This document shows, piece after piece, positions 33,304 to 41,249 of a stretch of DNA of 64,000 nucleotides. The DNA comes from Rhodoferax sp. BAB1. GTDB lineage: Bacteria > Pseudomonadota > Gammaproteobacteria > Burkholderiales > Burkholderiaceae_C. Both the position numbers and the translations under genes were made by a program. The stretch lies in NCBI RefSeq assembly GCF_013334205.1, contig NZ_CP054424.1, positions 268,001 through 332,000 on the forward strand, given 5' to 3'. Every line of letters begins with the position of its first letter. Position 1 is the stretch's first letter. A model generated the notes under the pieces. The model was not told where the DNA came from. It did not search any database and worked only from the letters and a program-made list of their open reading frames with translations.

Positions 33304-34035
33304 TTACGTGGTACCGCCATGCCTCCGCGCGAGACTCTGAACGTGTTCGACATCGGTCTTGCCGCTGATGGCAAGACGTGCAGTTTCGAGCCGCCCCACG
33401 CAGAACTGAACTCGATTGATTGACATTACTTCGACAGTCTGTTCGCGAAGGTAATTGATGAGCCCAGGGAGACCGGAGAATACACCCTGAGGAATGTCAG
33501 TTTTGAACTCCGCTTCGCCAGTAAAAACGACTGCGGATTTGATTGCGCCAGATGGCAAGAAATCAAGGAGATCTTGCACCGCGCTAACGTGCCTAAAGTT
33601 CTGCAGGATCGGGTTCTGAAATTTGAACTTCGCATTGAAAAGGACTTGAGTCCAGTTAGCCTGATTTGCGTTAGCGAAGATCCAGCCTTTGTAGTCCTTG
33701 GTCTCAATAACGAACACGCCGAAACGCGAAACTAGGATGTGGTCAATTTGCGTTGTGCCGTCCTTCATCCGAATGGTGACGTGGTTCATCAGGTGATAGT
33801 CGGGAGGGTGGAAGTTCTTCAGTGTGGTGCGGGACAGCAGGGCCTCTCCACGATTTTGGAACTTGATGGCACGGTACGCGCGGTACCGACCAATGACAAA
33901 ACCAACGGCAAGGGCAAGGAGGAGGTAGAGAAGCGCGTGCTGCCTCCAGTCAGGGAGAAGCTGCGATAGGCGCTGAACCGCCGCACGATCCGTCAGACTG
34001 GCGATACTTTGCCCGATGGTATGGATATCCACCAT
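33304..34035 (-). CDS. NERD-domain (nuclease-related) membrane-anchored protein
   Basis: 243 residues. One membrane helix (ALLYLLLALAVGFVIG, about 34-49) precedes a NERD domain with Glu64, Asp98 (QIDHILVS) and Glu111-x-Lys113 (VIETKDYKG), the restriction-endonuclease-like set. Then W128-type region ANWTQVLFNAKFKFQNPI. The ATG follows ACGTTAGG by 4 nt, like the next gene. Base composition is visibly less GC-rich than the flanks. Cellular function unknown; defence or plasmid biology is possible. Confidence 0.85.
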   Translation of the reverse strand: MVDIHTIGQSIASLTDRAAVQRLSQLLPDWRQHALLYLLLALAVGFVIGRYRAYRAIKFQNRGEALLSRTTLKNFHPPDYHLMNHVTIRMKDGTTQIDHILVSRFGVFVIETKDYKGWIFANANQANWTQVLFNAKFKFQNPILQNFRHVSAVQDLLDFLPSGAIKSAVVFTGEAEFKTDIPQGVFSGLPGLINYLREQTVEVMSINRVQFCVGRLETARLAISGKTDVEHVQSLARRHGGTT

Positions 34036-34038
34036 GTC

Positions 34039-34120
34039 ACCTAACGTGGAAATTTCCGGCGGACAGTAGGCTGGCGACAGTCCACCAATAGAACATCCAT
34101 GTCGATTGCCATGTTAAGGT
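34039..34120 (-). mobile_element. attC-like integron recombination site
   Basis: 82-nt imperfect palindrome between two minus-strand genes. On the minus strand it begins with CCTTAAC, overlapping the TAA stop of the upstream gene, and ends with GTTAGGT, which fits the GTTRRRY core, 3 nt before the next ATG. The outer arms pair over TAAC-TGG-AAT with few mismatches, and an inner GGAC..GTCC stem follows. This is the architecture of an integron attC site. No integrase is in the window. Confidence 0.6.
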
Positions 34121-34764
34121 GTATTTTGCTGCGCCTTCATCACAGCCTTCAACATGTTCATTGGTTGATGCATATGCGCAAGGAGTTCCATGTAGAGGTC
34201 AACCAAGTCACGCAATGGTATCGTGAACTCCGCGGCAAGACAGTAAACGTCAAGTGCGGTAAACCGCGACATCATGTCGACTTGGGCGAGTGCGTCGTGC
34301 TCCCGATGCGCTCCGATGTAGTTGCGAACATCTGACAGGAACCTGCCGTGGTTCTTGCGAAAGGCGGAGAGCTTCGAATGGGCCAAGTTCAGGCGGCTCA
34401 GGAGTGACTCATGAACGTCAACCTCGTTGAGCCAATTGCGGTACTCTTTACCAAGGAGCTCGGAAAGATCCTCAGCACCTTCATGTAGAAGAACGGCCAA
34501 TGAGCGCGCATGAAATTGACGATGCCAGTCGGATCGAGCAAAGTAGATTGATTCATTAAAGGCGCTAATGTCCTGCTCGAGTAGAGCAAGAAACAGACCC
34601 ACGTTGTAGAGCCCACGATAGGGCTCGCTCCCAACTCTGGCAGCCTCCTCGCACCTCTGCTTGAGCGTCACCTTCAAGCCCTCTGTGACCTTCAGCCGTC
34701 GACGGTTCTTCCACCTGAATCGCAACCGTCCAGGGATGAGTAGCAGCTGGGTGAGAGCTTCCAT
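34114..34764 (-). CDS. Unknown protein with HEPN-like R-X5-H motif
   Basis: 216 residues, mainly helical and charged, no signal or membrane helix. The segment SDVRNYIGAHREHDALAQ carries Arg147-Asn148-X4-His153, which resembles the R-X4-6-H motif of HEPN ribonucleases. Arginine- and lysine-rich N-terminus (LRFRWKNRRRLK). ATG follows ACGTTAGG by 4 nt, as in the NERD gene. Family not recognised with certainty; a HEPN-type toxin or defence effector is an inference from one motif. Confidence 0.6.
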   Translation of the reverse strand: MEALTQLLLIPGRLRFRWKNRRRLKVTEGLKVTLKQRCEEAARVGSEPYRGLYNVGLFLALLEQDISAFNESIYFARSDWHRQFHARSLAVLLHEGAEDLSELLGKEYRNWLNEVDVHESLLSRLNLAHSKLSAFRKNHGRFLSDVRNYIGAHREHDALAQVDMMSRFTALDVYCLAAEFTIPLRDLVDLYMELLAHMHQPMNMLKAVMKAQQNTP

Positions 34765-34767
34765 GCG

Positions 34768-34774
34768 CCCTAAC
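34768..34774 (-). other. Cassette core-like sequence GTTAGGG
   Basis: GTTAGGG lies 3 nt before the ATG of the HEPN-like gene, matching GTTRRRY except for the last base. With the GTTAGGT at 34045-34039 it would bound a 729-bp cassette. The GC-mixed spacer 34775-34877 may hold the attC of the following gene (GGCCAAC near 34845), but its palindrome is weak. Confidence 0.4.
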
Positions 34775-34877
34775 GTACTACATCAGGGGCGACAAGCCGG
34801 CTGTTCGGCGAAGCGTCCCTCTGGAGCAGCGGGTTTTCCGATGGAAGGAGTTGGCCTGCCCACTGCGATTGCAGAGC

Positions 34878-35438
34878 CTATTGATGTCGATGAAACCACT
34901 TGAGGTCACGAGCCACTGGGTCGATTTTGCTGTTGTAGACATCGGAGTAGGTTACCTCCACCGACAGCTTGCCAAGTGCTTCGCGCACTTGATCACGGGC
35001 GATACTGAATTGCCCTATTGACTTACTGCTGCCGACTTCTAAGTCAAGTAGCATCAGTTCACCTCCGGGGAGAATGGTTCGTCCTGAAGTGTCTTCCACG
35101 AAGTTGGTCCAGTAGACCTCGGGAGGCAACTCGGGCATCTGATCGATGAGCGCCTTGCCTGGCTCCGGTCCGTCGCTAACGCGAATGCTCGTGACGAGCA
35201 AGGGGCCGACACCATTGTTGACAACCTTGACGAATAGCTGGTTCTCGTAGTCGCCAACAACAATGCTTCCAATTGGACGAACCGACAGGACATTGTGCGC
35301 CTGCTGGTGCTCCAATGTCTTGCTCGAAACCCGCAGAGAGATCACTGCAACGACGCACGCTACCGCAGCTAGTACTGCGCTGGCGACTGTTGCCATGGCA
35401 TTGGCAACCTCCGGACTTTCGATGAGGAATTGAAGCAT
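34878..35438 (-). CDS. Unknown membrane-anchored protein (likely 3' part of a broken gene)
   Basis: 186 residues from ATG 35438: one membrane helix (MATVASAVLAAVACVVAVIS), a short helical linker (SSKTLEHQQAHNVLS) and a beta-rich soluble part (PIGSIVVGDYENQLFVKVVNNGVG, ILPGGELMLLDLEVGS). No family recognised. Directly upstream, another frame continues this protein smoothly (next entry), so the original product was probably longer. AT-richer than the flanks. Confidence 0.6.
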   Translation of the reverse strand: MLQFLIESPEVANAMATVASAVLAAVACVVAVISLRVSSKTLEHQQAHNVLSVRPIGSIVVGDYENQLFVKVVNNGVGPLLVTSIRVSDGPEPGKALIDQMPELPPEVYWTNFVEDTSGRTILPGGELMLLDLEVGSSKSIGQFSIARDQVREALGKLSVEVTYSDVYNSKIDPVARDLKWFHRHQ

Positions 35439-35483
35439 GGCGGTGGCTGGCAGGCCTAGCGCGATGAAGATCGCGAAACCTGC

Positions 35484-35667
35484 GAAATATAACGACCGCT
35501 ACGTGATAAACCGTCCATTTGATCCCCTCTAAGATTTTGTCATTATTGAAGAAATCGTAATCAGGTTGGCCGTTTGCACAGGTGTAAATGAATCCGACAA
35601 ACCACGCAGCGATCCTGACAGATTCTAGGAGGCCGATCTGCAGGGAGATATCCCCCAAAAGGGTCAT
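35484..35667 (-). pseudogene. 5' fragment of the same membrane protein, out of frame
   Basis: From ATG 35667 the frame gives MTLLGDISLQIGLLESV and continues to GIKWTVYHVAVVIF, ending in the first half of a membrane helix. Moving by one base at about 35482-35487 gives AGFAIFIALGLPATAM, the second half of the same helix, which runs on into the gene ending at 34878. A single-base indel has split one gene, unless it is a sequencing error. Confidence 0.6.
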
Positions 35668-35775
35668 AGAGCGACAGCTTTAGACGCCAATCCTTGATGC
35701 CCGCTTCTGGCCGCAAGGAGCCGTTGGTTGTTCCACCCCCCTGAAGATGGCGACAAGGGCAGCGCACGAAGTGGC

Positions 35776-35877
35776 CTATTCGAGCTGGATGCCCGCGCTC
35801 TTGACCACCATGCCCAGGCGCTCAAGTTTCGAGGCGATGAACTTGTCATGCGGCTGCACCGGGCGGCGCTTGAGCCG
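35776..35877 (-). pseudogene. C-terminal remnant of a Bug receptor
   Basis: Directly after the flavin monooxygenase stop codon, the minus strand encodes DKFIASKLERLGMVV then KSAGIQLE and a TAG stop. This is how Bug receptors end (compare FGTFLRAEVDKWAGVV in the gene at 50132). There is no start and only about 34 codons remain, so the gene was cut down, probably when the adjacent island arrived or by deletion. Confidence 0.7.
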
Positions 35878-37533
35878 TCAGCGCTGCGCGGTGGCCTGCG
35901 CCAGCACGGTCGCGGCCTGGCTGGTTTCGTGACCGCGCCAGGCCACGATCTGGTCCGGCCGGATCAGCGCCAGTGGTGCTTCGTACAGCGCGGCCAGTTC
36001 TGCGGCGGCATGTGGCACCACCCGCAGGTCCAGGCCCAGGGTCAACGCGGCCTGCTCGAAGGCGCGGGTGTCCGGTGCGTCGGGGCCGAGCGCGAGCAGC
36101 GTCCATTCGAAGTGGAAGGTGTCGTAGAGCGAGCGGCCATCGGCCAGCCAGGCATGCGGCGGCCTGCCGCCGGGGCAGGCGCTGGGCAGGTAGGTGTTCG
36201 GCGCGTCCGGGGGTGGGGCAGTGCCGTCCGCCACGATGATGGGGCTGCCGTCGTAACGGCCGCCGAAGGTGACGCCGGGGATGTTGAACTCGCGGCGCAC
36301 GTGGCCGTTCAGATAGTCCGAGGCGACCGACCGGGCCAACGCGCCTTCGGGACTGGCGTCTTCCAGCTCGGGGGCCGCGTCGAACAGGCCGATCGAGTCG
36401 GCGAACTGGCGCGCGTAGCCGGTGTTGCGCACGGCCAGGGGCCGGCGCTCCAGTTCGTAGCTGTCCAGCAAGGCTGCGGGGGCCTGGCCCTTGAGGACGG
36501 CGGCCAGCTTCCAGCCCAGGTTGACGGCGTCCTCCACGGCGGTGTTGTAGCCCAGGCCGCCGGTGGGCGTGAACAGGTGCACCGCATCGCCGCCGAGGAA
36601 AACGCGGCCGCGCTGGAAGGACTCGGCCACCAGGGCATGGCCGGCCAGCCAGGTTGCCATGGACAAAATCTCGATGGCGATGTCCTGCCCGTAGGCCAAG
36701 GAGAAGAGGCGCCGCGCGTCGGCTTCGGTCAGCGCCTCGGTGGCGGCGTCGTCGGCCATCTGGATGTGGAAGGCGAATTCGCTGACGCCATCCACCGACA
36801 TGATGAAGGCGCGCAGCTGCGGGCTGACCACCACGTACATCCAGGCCCGGTCGTTGGGATTGCGGGCGTAGAAGTCGGGGGCCTTCAGGTACACCGCCAG
36901 CATCTTGCCGCCCATGAACTTGCGCTTGAAGCCGGTGGCACCGCCCCAGGCAATGCCCAGCTGGCCGCGCACGAAACTGCGCGCGCCGTCGGCGCCCACC
37001 AGATAGGCGGCCTGCACGGCGAGCGGATCGCCGCCATCGACGGGCTGCACCACGGCCTCGATGCCGGAGCCAGTGTCGGCAAACGATTTGAGTAACCAGC
37101 CGTAGCGCACGTCCACCGAGGGCAGGCGCTGCGCATGCTCGCGCAGTTTCACCTCCACGAATTTCTGCGAGACGCGGTGCGGCAGCTCGGCGGCGCTCCA
37201 TGAACCGGACATGGCCTTGATGGCCTGCGGCGCAGCGGCGGCGGTGGGCAGCCGCAGGCGGGCCAGCTCGGTGCCGGCAAAGCGCGTCAGGTAGGCGATG
37301 TCGGTGGGGTGGTCCGGCGGCAGGCCCATGCTGCGGATTTCCTGCGCGAAACCCAGGCGCCGGAAATGCTCCATGGTGCGGGCCTGCGTGGCATTGGCCT
37401 GCGGGTTGAAGGCGGTGCCGGGTTTGGGGTCGACCAGCAGGCAGCGGATGTTGCGCCGCCCCAGTTCGTTGGCCAGCATCAGGCCGCAGGGGCCGCCGCC
37501 GGCGATCAGCACGTCGGTTTGCAGGCTGGTCAT
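35878..37533 (-). CDS. FAD-dependent aromatic monooxygenase (phenol/resorcinol hydroxylase type)
   Basis: 551 residues. FAD motif VLIAGGGPCGLMLANELGRR at the N-terminus, DG motif YLVGADGARSFVRGQLG, GD motif GRVFLGGDAVHLFTPTGGLG; C-terminal thioredoxin-like domain (LAALYEAPLALIRPDQIVAWRG), as in PheA/MhpA/resorcinol hydroxylases. With the dioxygenase at 38583 and maleylacetate reductase it could convert a dihydroxybenzene to hydroxyquinol. It is followed only by the Bug remnant. Substrate inferred, not shown. Confidence 0.88.
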   Translation of the reverse strand: MTSLQTDVLIAGGGPCGLMLANELGRRNIRCLLVDPKPGTAFNPQANATQARTMEHFRRLGFAQEIRSMGLPPDHPTDIAYLTRFAGTELARLRLPTAAAAPQAIKAMSGSWSAAELPHRVSQKFVEVKLREHAQRLPSVDVRYGWLLKSFADTGSGIEAVVQPVDGGDPLAVQAAYLVGADGARSFVRGQLGIAWGGATGFKRKFMGGKMLAVYLKAPDFYARNPNDRAWMYVVVSPQLRAFIMSVDGVSEFAFHIQMADDAATEALTEADARRLFSLAYGQDIAIEILSMATWLAGHALVAESFQRGRVFLGGDAVHLFTPTGGLGYNTAVEDAVNLGWKLAAVLKGQAPAALLDSYELERRPLAVRNTGYARQFADSIGLFDAAPELEDASPEGALARSVASDYLNGHVRREFNIPGVTFGGRYDGSPIIVADGTAPPPDAPNTYLPSACPGGRPPHAWLADGRSLYDTFHFEWTLLALGPDAPDTRAFEQAALTLGLDLRVVPHAAAELAALYEAPLALIRPDQIVAWRGHETSQAATVLAQATAQR

Positions 37534-37537
37534 GGTC

Positions 37538-38467
37538 TCAATTCACGCCGAAGCGTCCGGTCCATTTCTGCTCGTAGCTCATCTTGACGAAATGCTCGGC
37601 CATGAAGTCGATGAAGGTGCGGACCTTGGCCGAGAGGTGCTTGCGGCTGGGGTAGGCCAGGTTGACGGTGAGGCGCGGCAGGTCCCAGTCGTCCAGCACG
37701 GGCACCAGGCGGCCGGCCACCATGTCGTCGTAGACGATGTAGGTAGGCTGCACCAGGATGCCCATGCCGTCGAGAGCGGCGGCACGCAGGATCTGGCCGT
37801 CGTTCGATTCGAGCAGGCCCTTGACGTGCAGGGCCGTGGTCTGGCCATCGCGCGTGAAGCGCAGTTCGCCGGGGTTGTTGGCGTAGGTGTAGATCAGCAG
37901 CTTGTGCTGCGCCAGTTCTTCCAGCGTCCTGGGCCGGCCGTGGCGGGCCAGGTAGCGCGGGGCGGCGACCAGGATGCGGCGCGTCTGCGCCAGGCGGCGC
38001 ACGGTGATGTTGGAGTCGGGCTCGAACTCGCGCGTGCGGATGGCCACGTCGATGTTGTTGTCGATGATGTCCAGGTAGCGGTTGGCGGCCTCCACGTGCA
38101 CGGTGACGTTGGGATAACGCTCGGTGTAGGCGCGCAGCAGCGGCGCGATGTGCTGCATGGAGAAGGACAGCGAGGCGCTGATGCGCAGCATGCCCGTGGG
38201 GTTGAGTGTGTGCGCGTTGACCACGTCCTCGGCGTCCTTCAGGTCGGCCAGGAGGGTCTTGGCGCGGCTGAAGAACTCCTGGCCGGTGTCGGTCAGGAAG
38301 AGGCGGCGGGTGTTGCGCTCCACCAGGCGCGCGCCCAGCCGGTCTTCCAGCGCCTGCAGGTGGCGGCTGGCGGCGGCGTTCGACAGGCCCAGCGCCTCGG
38401 CGGCACGGCTCAGGCTGCCGGTTTCGGCCACCTGGACGAACAGCTCAATTTCGGCAAAACGGTCCAA
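37538..38467 (-). CDS. LysR-family transcriptional regulator
   Basis: 309 residues, start codon TTG 38467 (MDRFAEIELFVQVAETG). Helix-turn-helix SLSRAAEALGLSNAAASRHLQALE, then the effector domain. It ends 4 nt before the monooxygenase start on the same strand and is divergent from the intradiol dioxygenase, so it probably controls both in response to an aromatic intermediate. Confidence 0.92.
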   Translation of the reverse strand: MDRFAEIELFVQVAETGSLSRAAEALGLSNAAASRHLQALEDRLGARLVERNTRRLFLTDTGQEFFSRAKTLLADLKDAEDVVNAHTLNPTGMLRISASLSFSMQHIAPLLRAYTERYPNVTVHVEAANRYLDIIDNNIDVAIRTREFEPDSNITVRRLAQTRRILVAAPRYLARHGRPRTLEELAQHKLLIYTYANNPGELRFTRDGQTTALHVKGLLESNDGQILRAAALDGMGILVQPTYIVYDDMVAGRLVPVLDDWDLPRLTVNLAYPSRKHLSAKVRTFIDFMAEHFVKMSYEQKWTGRFGVN

Positions 38468-38534
38468 ACCGGTCTCCAGTTTTTTCGCTGCGCGGAAAAG
38501 TCATTTGCGGCAGCGCTCTTTCCCAAATTGTCGC

Positions 38535-38549
38535 GGACTTTTACAGTCC
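38535..38549. promoter_or_regulatory. Dyad in the LysR / dioxygenase divergent spacer
   Basis: GGACT and AGTCC are perfect arms around TTTAC, 34 nt before the dioxygenase start. It is a candidate site for the LysR protein or the -35 region. The match to a T-N11-A box is only partial. Confidence 0.4.
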
Positions 38550-38582
38550 ATCAGATAAGAGAGAACCCGCAGGAGACCCCAG

Positions 38583-39413
38583 ATGCGCAACCTCAACGAG
38601 GACACCATCACCCAGGCCGTGATCGAACGTTTTTCCCGGACGCCCGATCCGCGCCTCAAGGAGATCATGACCAGCCTGGTGCAGCACCTGCACGCCTTCG
38701 CGCGTGAGGTGCGGCTGACCGAGGAGGAATGGTTCAAGGGCATCCAGTACCTGACGGACACCGGTCACATGTGCAGCGACACGCGCCAGGAGTTCATCCT
38801 CTTGTCCGACACGCTGGGCCTGTCCATGCTGACGGTGGCCATGAACAACGACAAGCCGGCCGGCTGCACCGAGCCCACGGTCTTCGGCCCTTTCTTCCTG
38901 GAACAGGCCCCCGAGTACCAGTTGGGCGATGACGTGGCCAACGGTGCCAAGGGCGAGCCCTGCCTGGTGAGCGGCACGGTCAAGGGCCTGGGCGGCGAGC
39001 CGATTCCGAATGCGCTGATCAACGTCTGGCAGGCCGACGCCGACGGCAATTACGACGTGCAGTACGAACACCTGGCCCATCCCCAGGCGCGCGGCATCCT
39101 GCATGCCGATGCGCAGGGGCGTTTCCACTTCAAGACCATCCTGGCCGAGGCCTACCCGATTCCGAGCGACGGCCCGGTGGGCGCCATGCTCAAGGCCACC
39201 AAAAATCATCCCTGGCGGCCGGCGCACCTGCATTTCATGATCGAGGCGCCGGGTTACGAGCGCCTGATCACCCATGTGTTCCGCGACCATGACCAGTACC
39301 TGGACTCCGACGTCGTGTTCGGTGTGCGCTCCACGCTGATCGCGGACTGGGTCAAGCAGGCCGACGGCAGCTACAGCCTGACCTACGACTTCGTGCTCAA
39401 CCCCGAAAAATGA
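38583..39413 (+). CDS. Hydroxyquinol 1,2-dioxygenase (intradiol type)
   Basis: 276 residues. N-terminal dioxygenase helical domain (DPRLKEIMTSLVQHLHAFAREV), then the catalytic barrel. The Fe(III) ligands are Tyr157 (GNYDV), Tyr191 (AYPIPSDGPVG), His215 and His217 (RPAHLHF). LDSDVVFGVRSTL at the end is typical of hydroxyquinol enzymes. It would form maleylacetate, the substrate of the reductase at 27358. Catechol or chlorocatechol cleavage cannot be excluded. Confidence 0.92.
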   Translation: MRNLNEDTITQAVIERFSRTPDPRLKEIMTSLVQHLHAFAREVRLTEEEWFKGIQYLTDTGHMCSDTRQEFILLSDTLGLSMLTVAMNNDKPAGCTEPTVFGPFFLEQAPEYQLGDDVANGAKGEPCLVSGTVKGLGGEPIPNALINVWQADADGNYDVQYEHLAHPQARGILHADAQGRFHFKTILAEAYPIPSDGPVGAMLKATKNHPWRPAHLHFMIEAPGYERLITHVFRDHDQYLDSDVVFGVRSTLIADWVKQADGSYSLTYDFVLNPEK

Positions 39414-39463
39414 GAGATGGCCGCAGAGCCATACAGACCCACCACCAACCCGAGGAGACAGAC

Positions 39464-40555
39464 ATGCAGAAGCGACAGATCATCCAGTCCGCGCTGTGCG
39501 CGGTGCTGCTGGCCACCGGCGTCATGGCCGCCCAGGCCCAGCAGACCTTCAAGCTGACCATTGCGTCCAGCCACCCGCCGGCCATCCCCTGGGTGGGCCT
39601 GATGAGCACGGTCTTCGTGCCCGAGGTCAACAAGCGCGTGGCCGAGCTCAACAAGGGCTACAAGATCGAATGGCGCGAGGCCTACGGCGGCCAGCTCTAC
39701 AAGGCCAATGCCACGCTGACCAGCGTGGAGCAGGGCGTGACCGACATCGGCTGGGTCTTCCACAACCTGGAAGCCGCCAAGATGCCGCTGGCGCAGTTCG
39801 GTACCGTGACGCCCTTCACCACCGACGATGTGCGCATCATCCTGGACGTGGTCAACGCCATGCACGAGACCGTGCCCGCGCTCAAGCGCGAGTGGGAGCG
39901 CAACAACGCCGTCTTCCTGGGCGCCACTGGCGTGGACAGCTACCACCTGTTCACCAAGCAGCCCATCAGGAGCTACGACGAACTCAAGGGCCGCAAGATC
40001 TCGGCGCCGGGTTCCATCGGCCTGTGGCTGCGCAACTCGGGCGCGGTGCCGGTGGACGGCTCGCTGACCAGCTACTACACCGACATCCAGTCCGGTGTGT
40101 CCGACGGCACGGTGTCGATCGCCACCGGCATCCTGCCCAACAAGATCTACGAGGTGGCGCCGCACATCACGAAGGTGAACATCGGCGCGCTCTACATCGG
40201 CGGCATGGCCATGAACAAGGACAGCTACGAGAAGCTGCCCAAGGAAGTCCAGCAGATCGTGCGCGACGCCGGCAAGCTGTACTCCCAGGAATTGGGCAAG
40301 GTGCTGATGCAGCGTTACGAGGGTGCGCTCAAGGCCATGGTCGACGCCGGCGCCAAGCAGTCCACCCCGGTGACGCTGACCGAGTTCAGTGCGGCCGAGC
40401 GCGCCAAGTGGGTCAAGACCATGCCCAACCTGGCGGCCGACTGGGTGAAGAACAACGCCTCCAAGGGCCCGACCAAGGAGATCGTCACGACCTACATGAA
40501 CGAGCTGCGCAAGCGCGGCGTCACGCCCGCTCGCGACTGGGACAAGGAGTTGTGA
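39464..40555 (+). CDS. DctP-type TRAP transporter solute-binding protein
   Basis: 363 residues from ATG 39464, after CGAGGAGA. Signal peptide ends AAQAQ. LTIASSHPPAIPWVGLMSTVFVPEVNKRV, DIGWVFHNLEAAKMP and KISAPGSIGLWLRNSGAVPV follow the DctP fold; the key arginine-like position is near WLRNSG. Long for the family. Followed by DctQ and DctM; likely imports an aromatic acid for the adjacent catabolic genes. Confidence 0.92.
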   Translation: MQKRQIIQSALCAVLLATGVMAAQAQQTFKLTIASSHPPAIPWVGLMSTVFVPEVNKRVAELNKGYKIEWREAYGGQLYKANATLTSVEQGVTDIGWVFHNLEAAKMPLAQFGTVTPFTTDDVRIILDVVNAMHETVPALKREWERNNAVFLGATGVDSYHLFTKQPIRSYDELKGRKISAPGSIGLWLRNSGAVPVDGSLTSYYTDIQSGVSDGTVSIATGILPNKIYEVAPHITKVNIGALYIGGMAMNKDSYEKLPKEVQQIVRDAGKLYSQELGKVLMQRYEGALKAMVDAGAKQSTPVTLTEFSAAERAKWVKTMPNLAADWVKNNASKGPTKEIVTTYMNELRKRGVTPARDWDKEL

Positions 40556-40560
40556 CTCAC

Positions 40561-40660
40561 CCCCAGGCTTCGCGCACTGCGTGTCGCTACGCCACCCCCC
40601 TTGCAGGGGGCAACGCCAGTGGCCCGGCTCAGCCGGTTCCACGGCGTTCCCCGCCTGGGG
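40561..40660. repeat. 100-bp structured intergenic repeat (Comamonadaceae type)
   Basis: CCCCAGGC (40561-40568) and GCCTGGGG (40653-40660) close an outer stem; inside are TACGCC, CCCCC-TTGCA-GGGGG and CCGGCTCAGCCGG. Elements of this form are common between genes in Comamonadaceae (my recollection of the family). It lies within the TRAP operon, between dctP and dctQ. Confidence 0.75.
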
Positions 40661-40700
40661 TTCCGCGCTCATGGCGTGTCTGACGCTTGCTGAGGTTGAC

Positions 40701-41249
40701 TTGTCTTACGAAAAAAACACGGACCTGGAGTCCGCGCCGCCGCCGTCCGCGCCCGACAGCTGGTTCGGCCGCCTGGTCGACGGCCTGAATGCCGCCGGCT
40801 CGGTGCTGATCGGCGCCATCATGCTGCTGATGTGTGCCGATGTGCTGCTGCGCGACCTGGCCAACCGCCCGATCGACGGCGTGGCCGAACTGGTGGCCAC
40901 CAGCATCGTGATCATCGTCTTCCTGCAACTGCCGTCCACGCTGCGCCACGGCCGCATGTCGCGCGCCGACCTCTTCATCGACCCCTTCATCGTGCGCCGT
41001 CCGCGCGCCGGCAAGGGTTTGCGCGCGCTCTTTTCCCTGGCCGGGGTGTTCGCCTGCGGCGTGATTGCCTACGCGACCTGGCGGCCGCTGGCACGTGCCT
41101 GGACCGACAACGAGTTCCTCGGCGTCGAGGGCCTCTTCACTTTCCCGACCTGGCCCATGCGCGCCGTGGTGCTGCTCGGGGCGGGGCTGGCGGCCATCCA
41201 GTACCTGCTGCTGGTGATCCAGGACCTGAAGGAGTCGGTACATGACTGA
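40701..41249 (+). CDS. TRAP transporter small membrane subunit DctQ
   Basis: 182 residues from TTG 40701, with GAGG upstream; ATG 40671 is in the repeat and lacks an RBS. Four membrane helices (ILIGAIMLLMCADVLLRD-like, ELVATSIVIIVFLQL, ALFSLAGVFACGVIAYA, VVLLGAGLAAIQYLLLV). DctQ motif IDGVAEL and GRMSRADLF. Overlaps dctM by 8 nt. Confidence 0.88.
   Translation: MSYEKNTDLESAPPPSAPDSWFGRLVDGLNAAGSVLIGAIMLLMCADVLLRDLANRPIDGVAELVATSIVIIVFLQLPSTLRHGRMSRADLFIDPFIVRRPRAGKGLRALFSLAGVFACGVIAYATWRPLARAWTDNEFLGVEGLFTFPTWPMRAVVLLGAGLAAIQYLLLVIQDLKESVHD

Noticed and set aside
33124-33423. Plus-strand small open frame at the left island edge
   Set aside because: It reads through the inverted repeat and overlaps the NERD gene; no RBS or family.
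35561-35767. Small minus-strand frame upstream of the broken membrane protein
   Set aside because: No continuity with either neighbour and no recognisable features.
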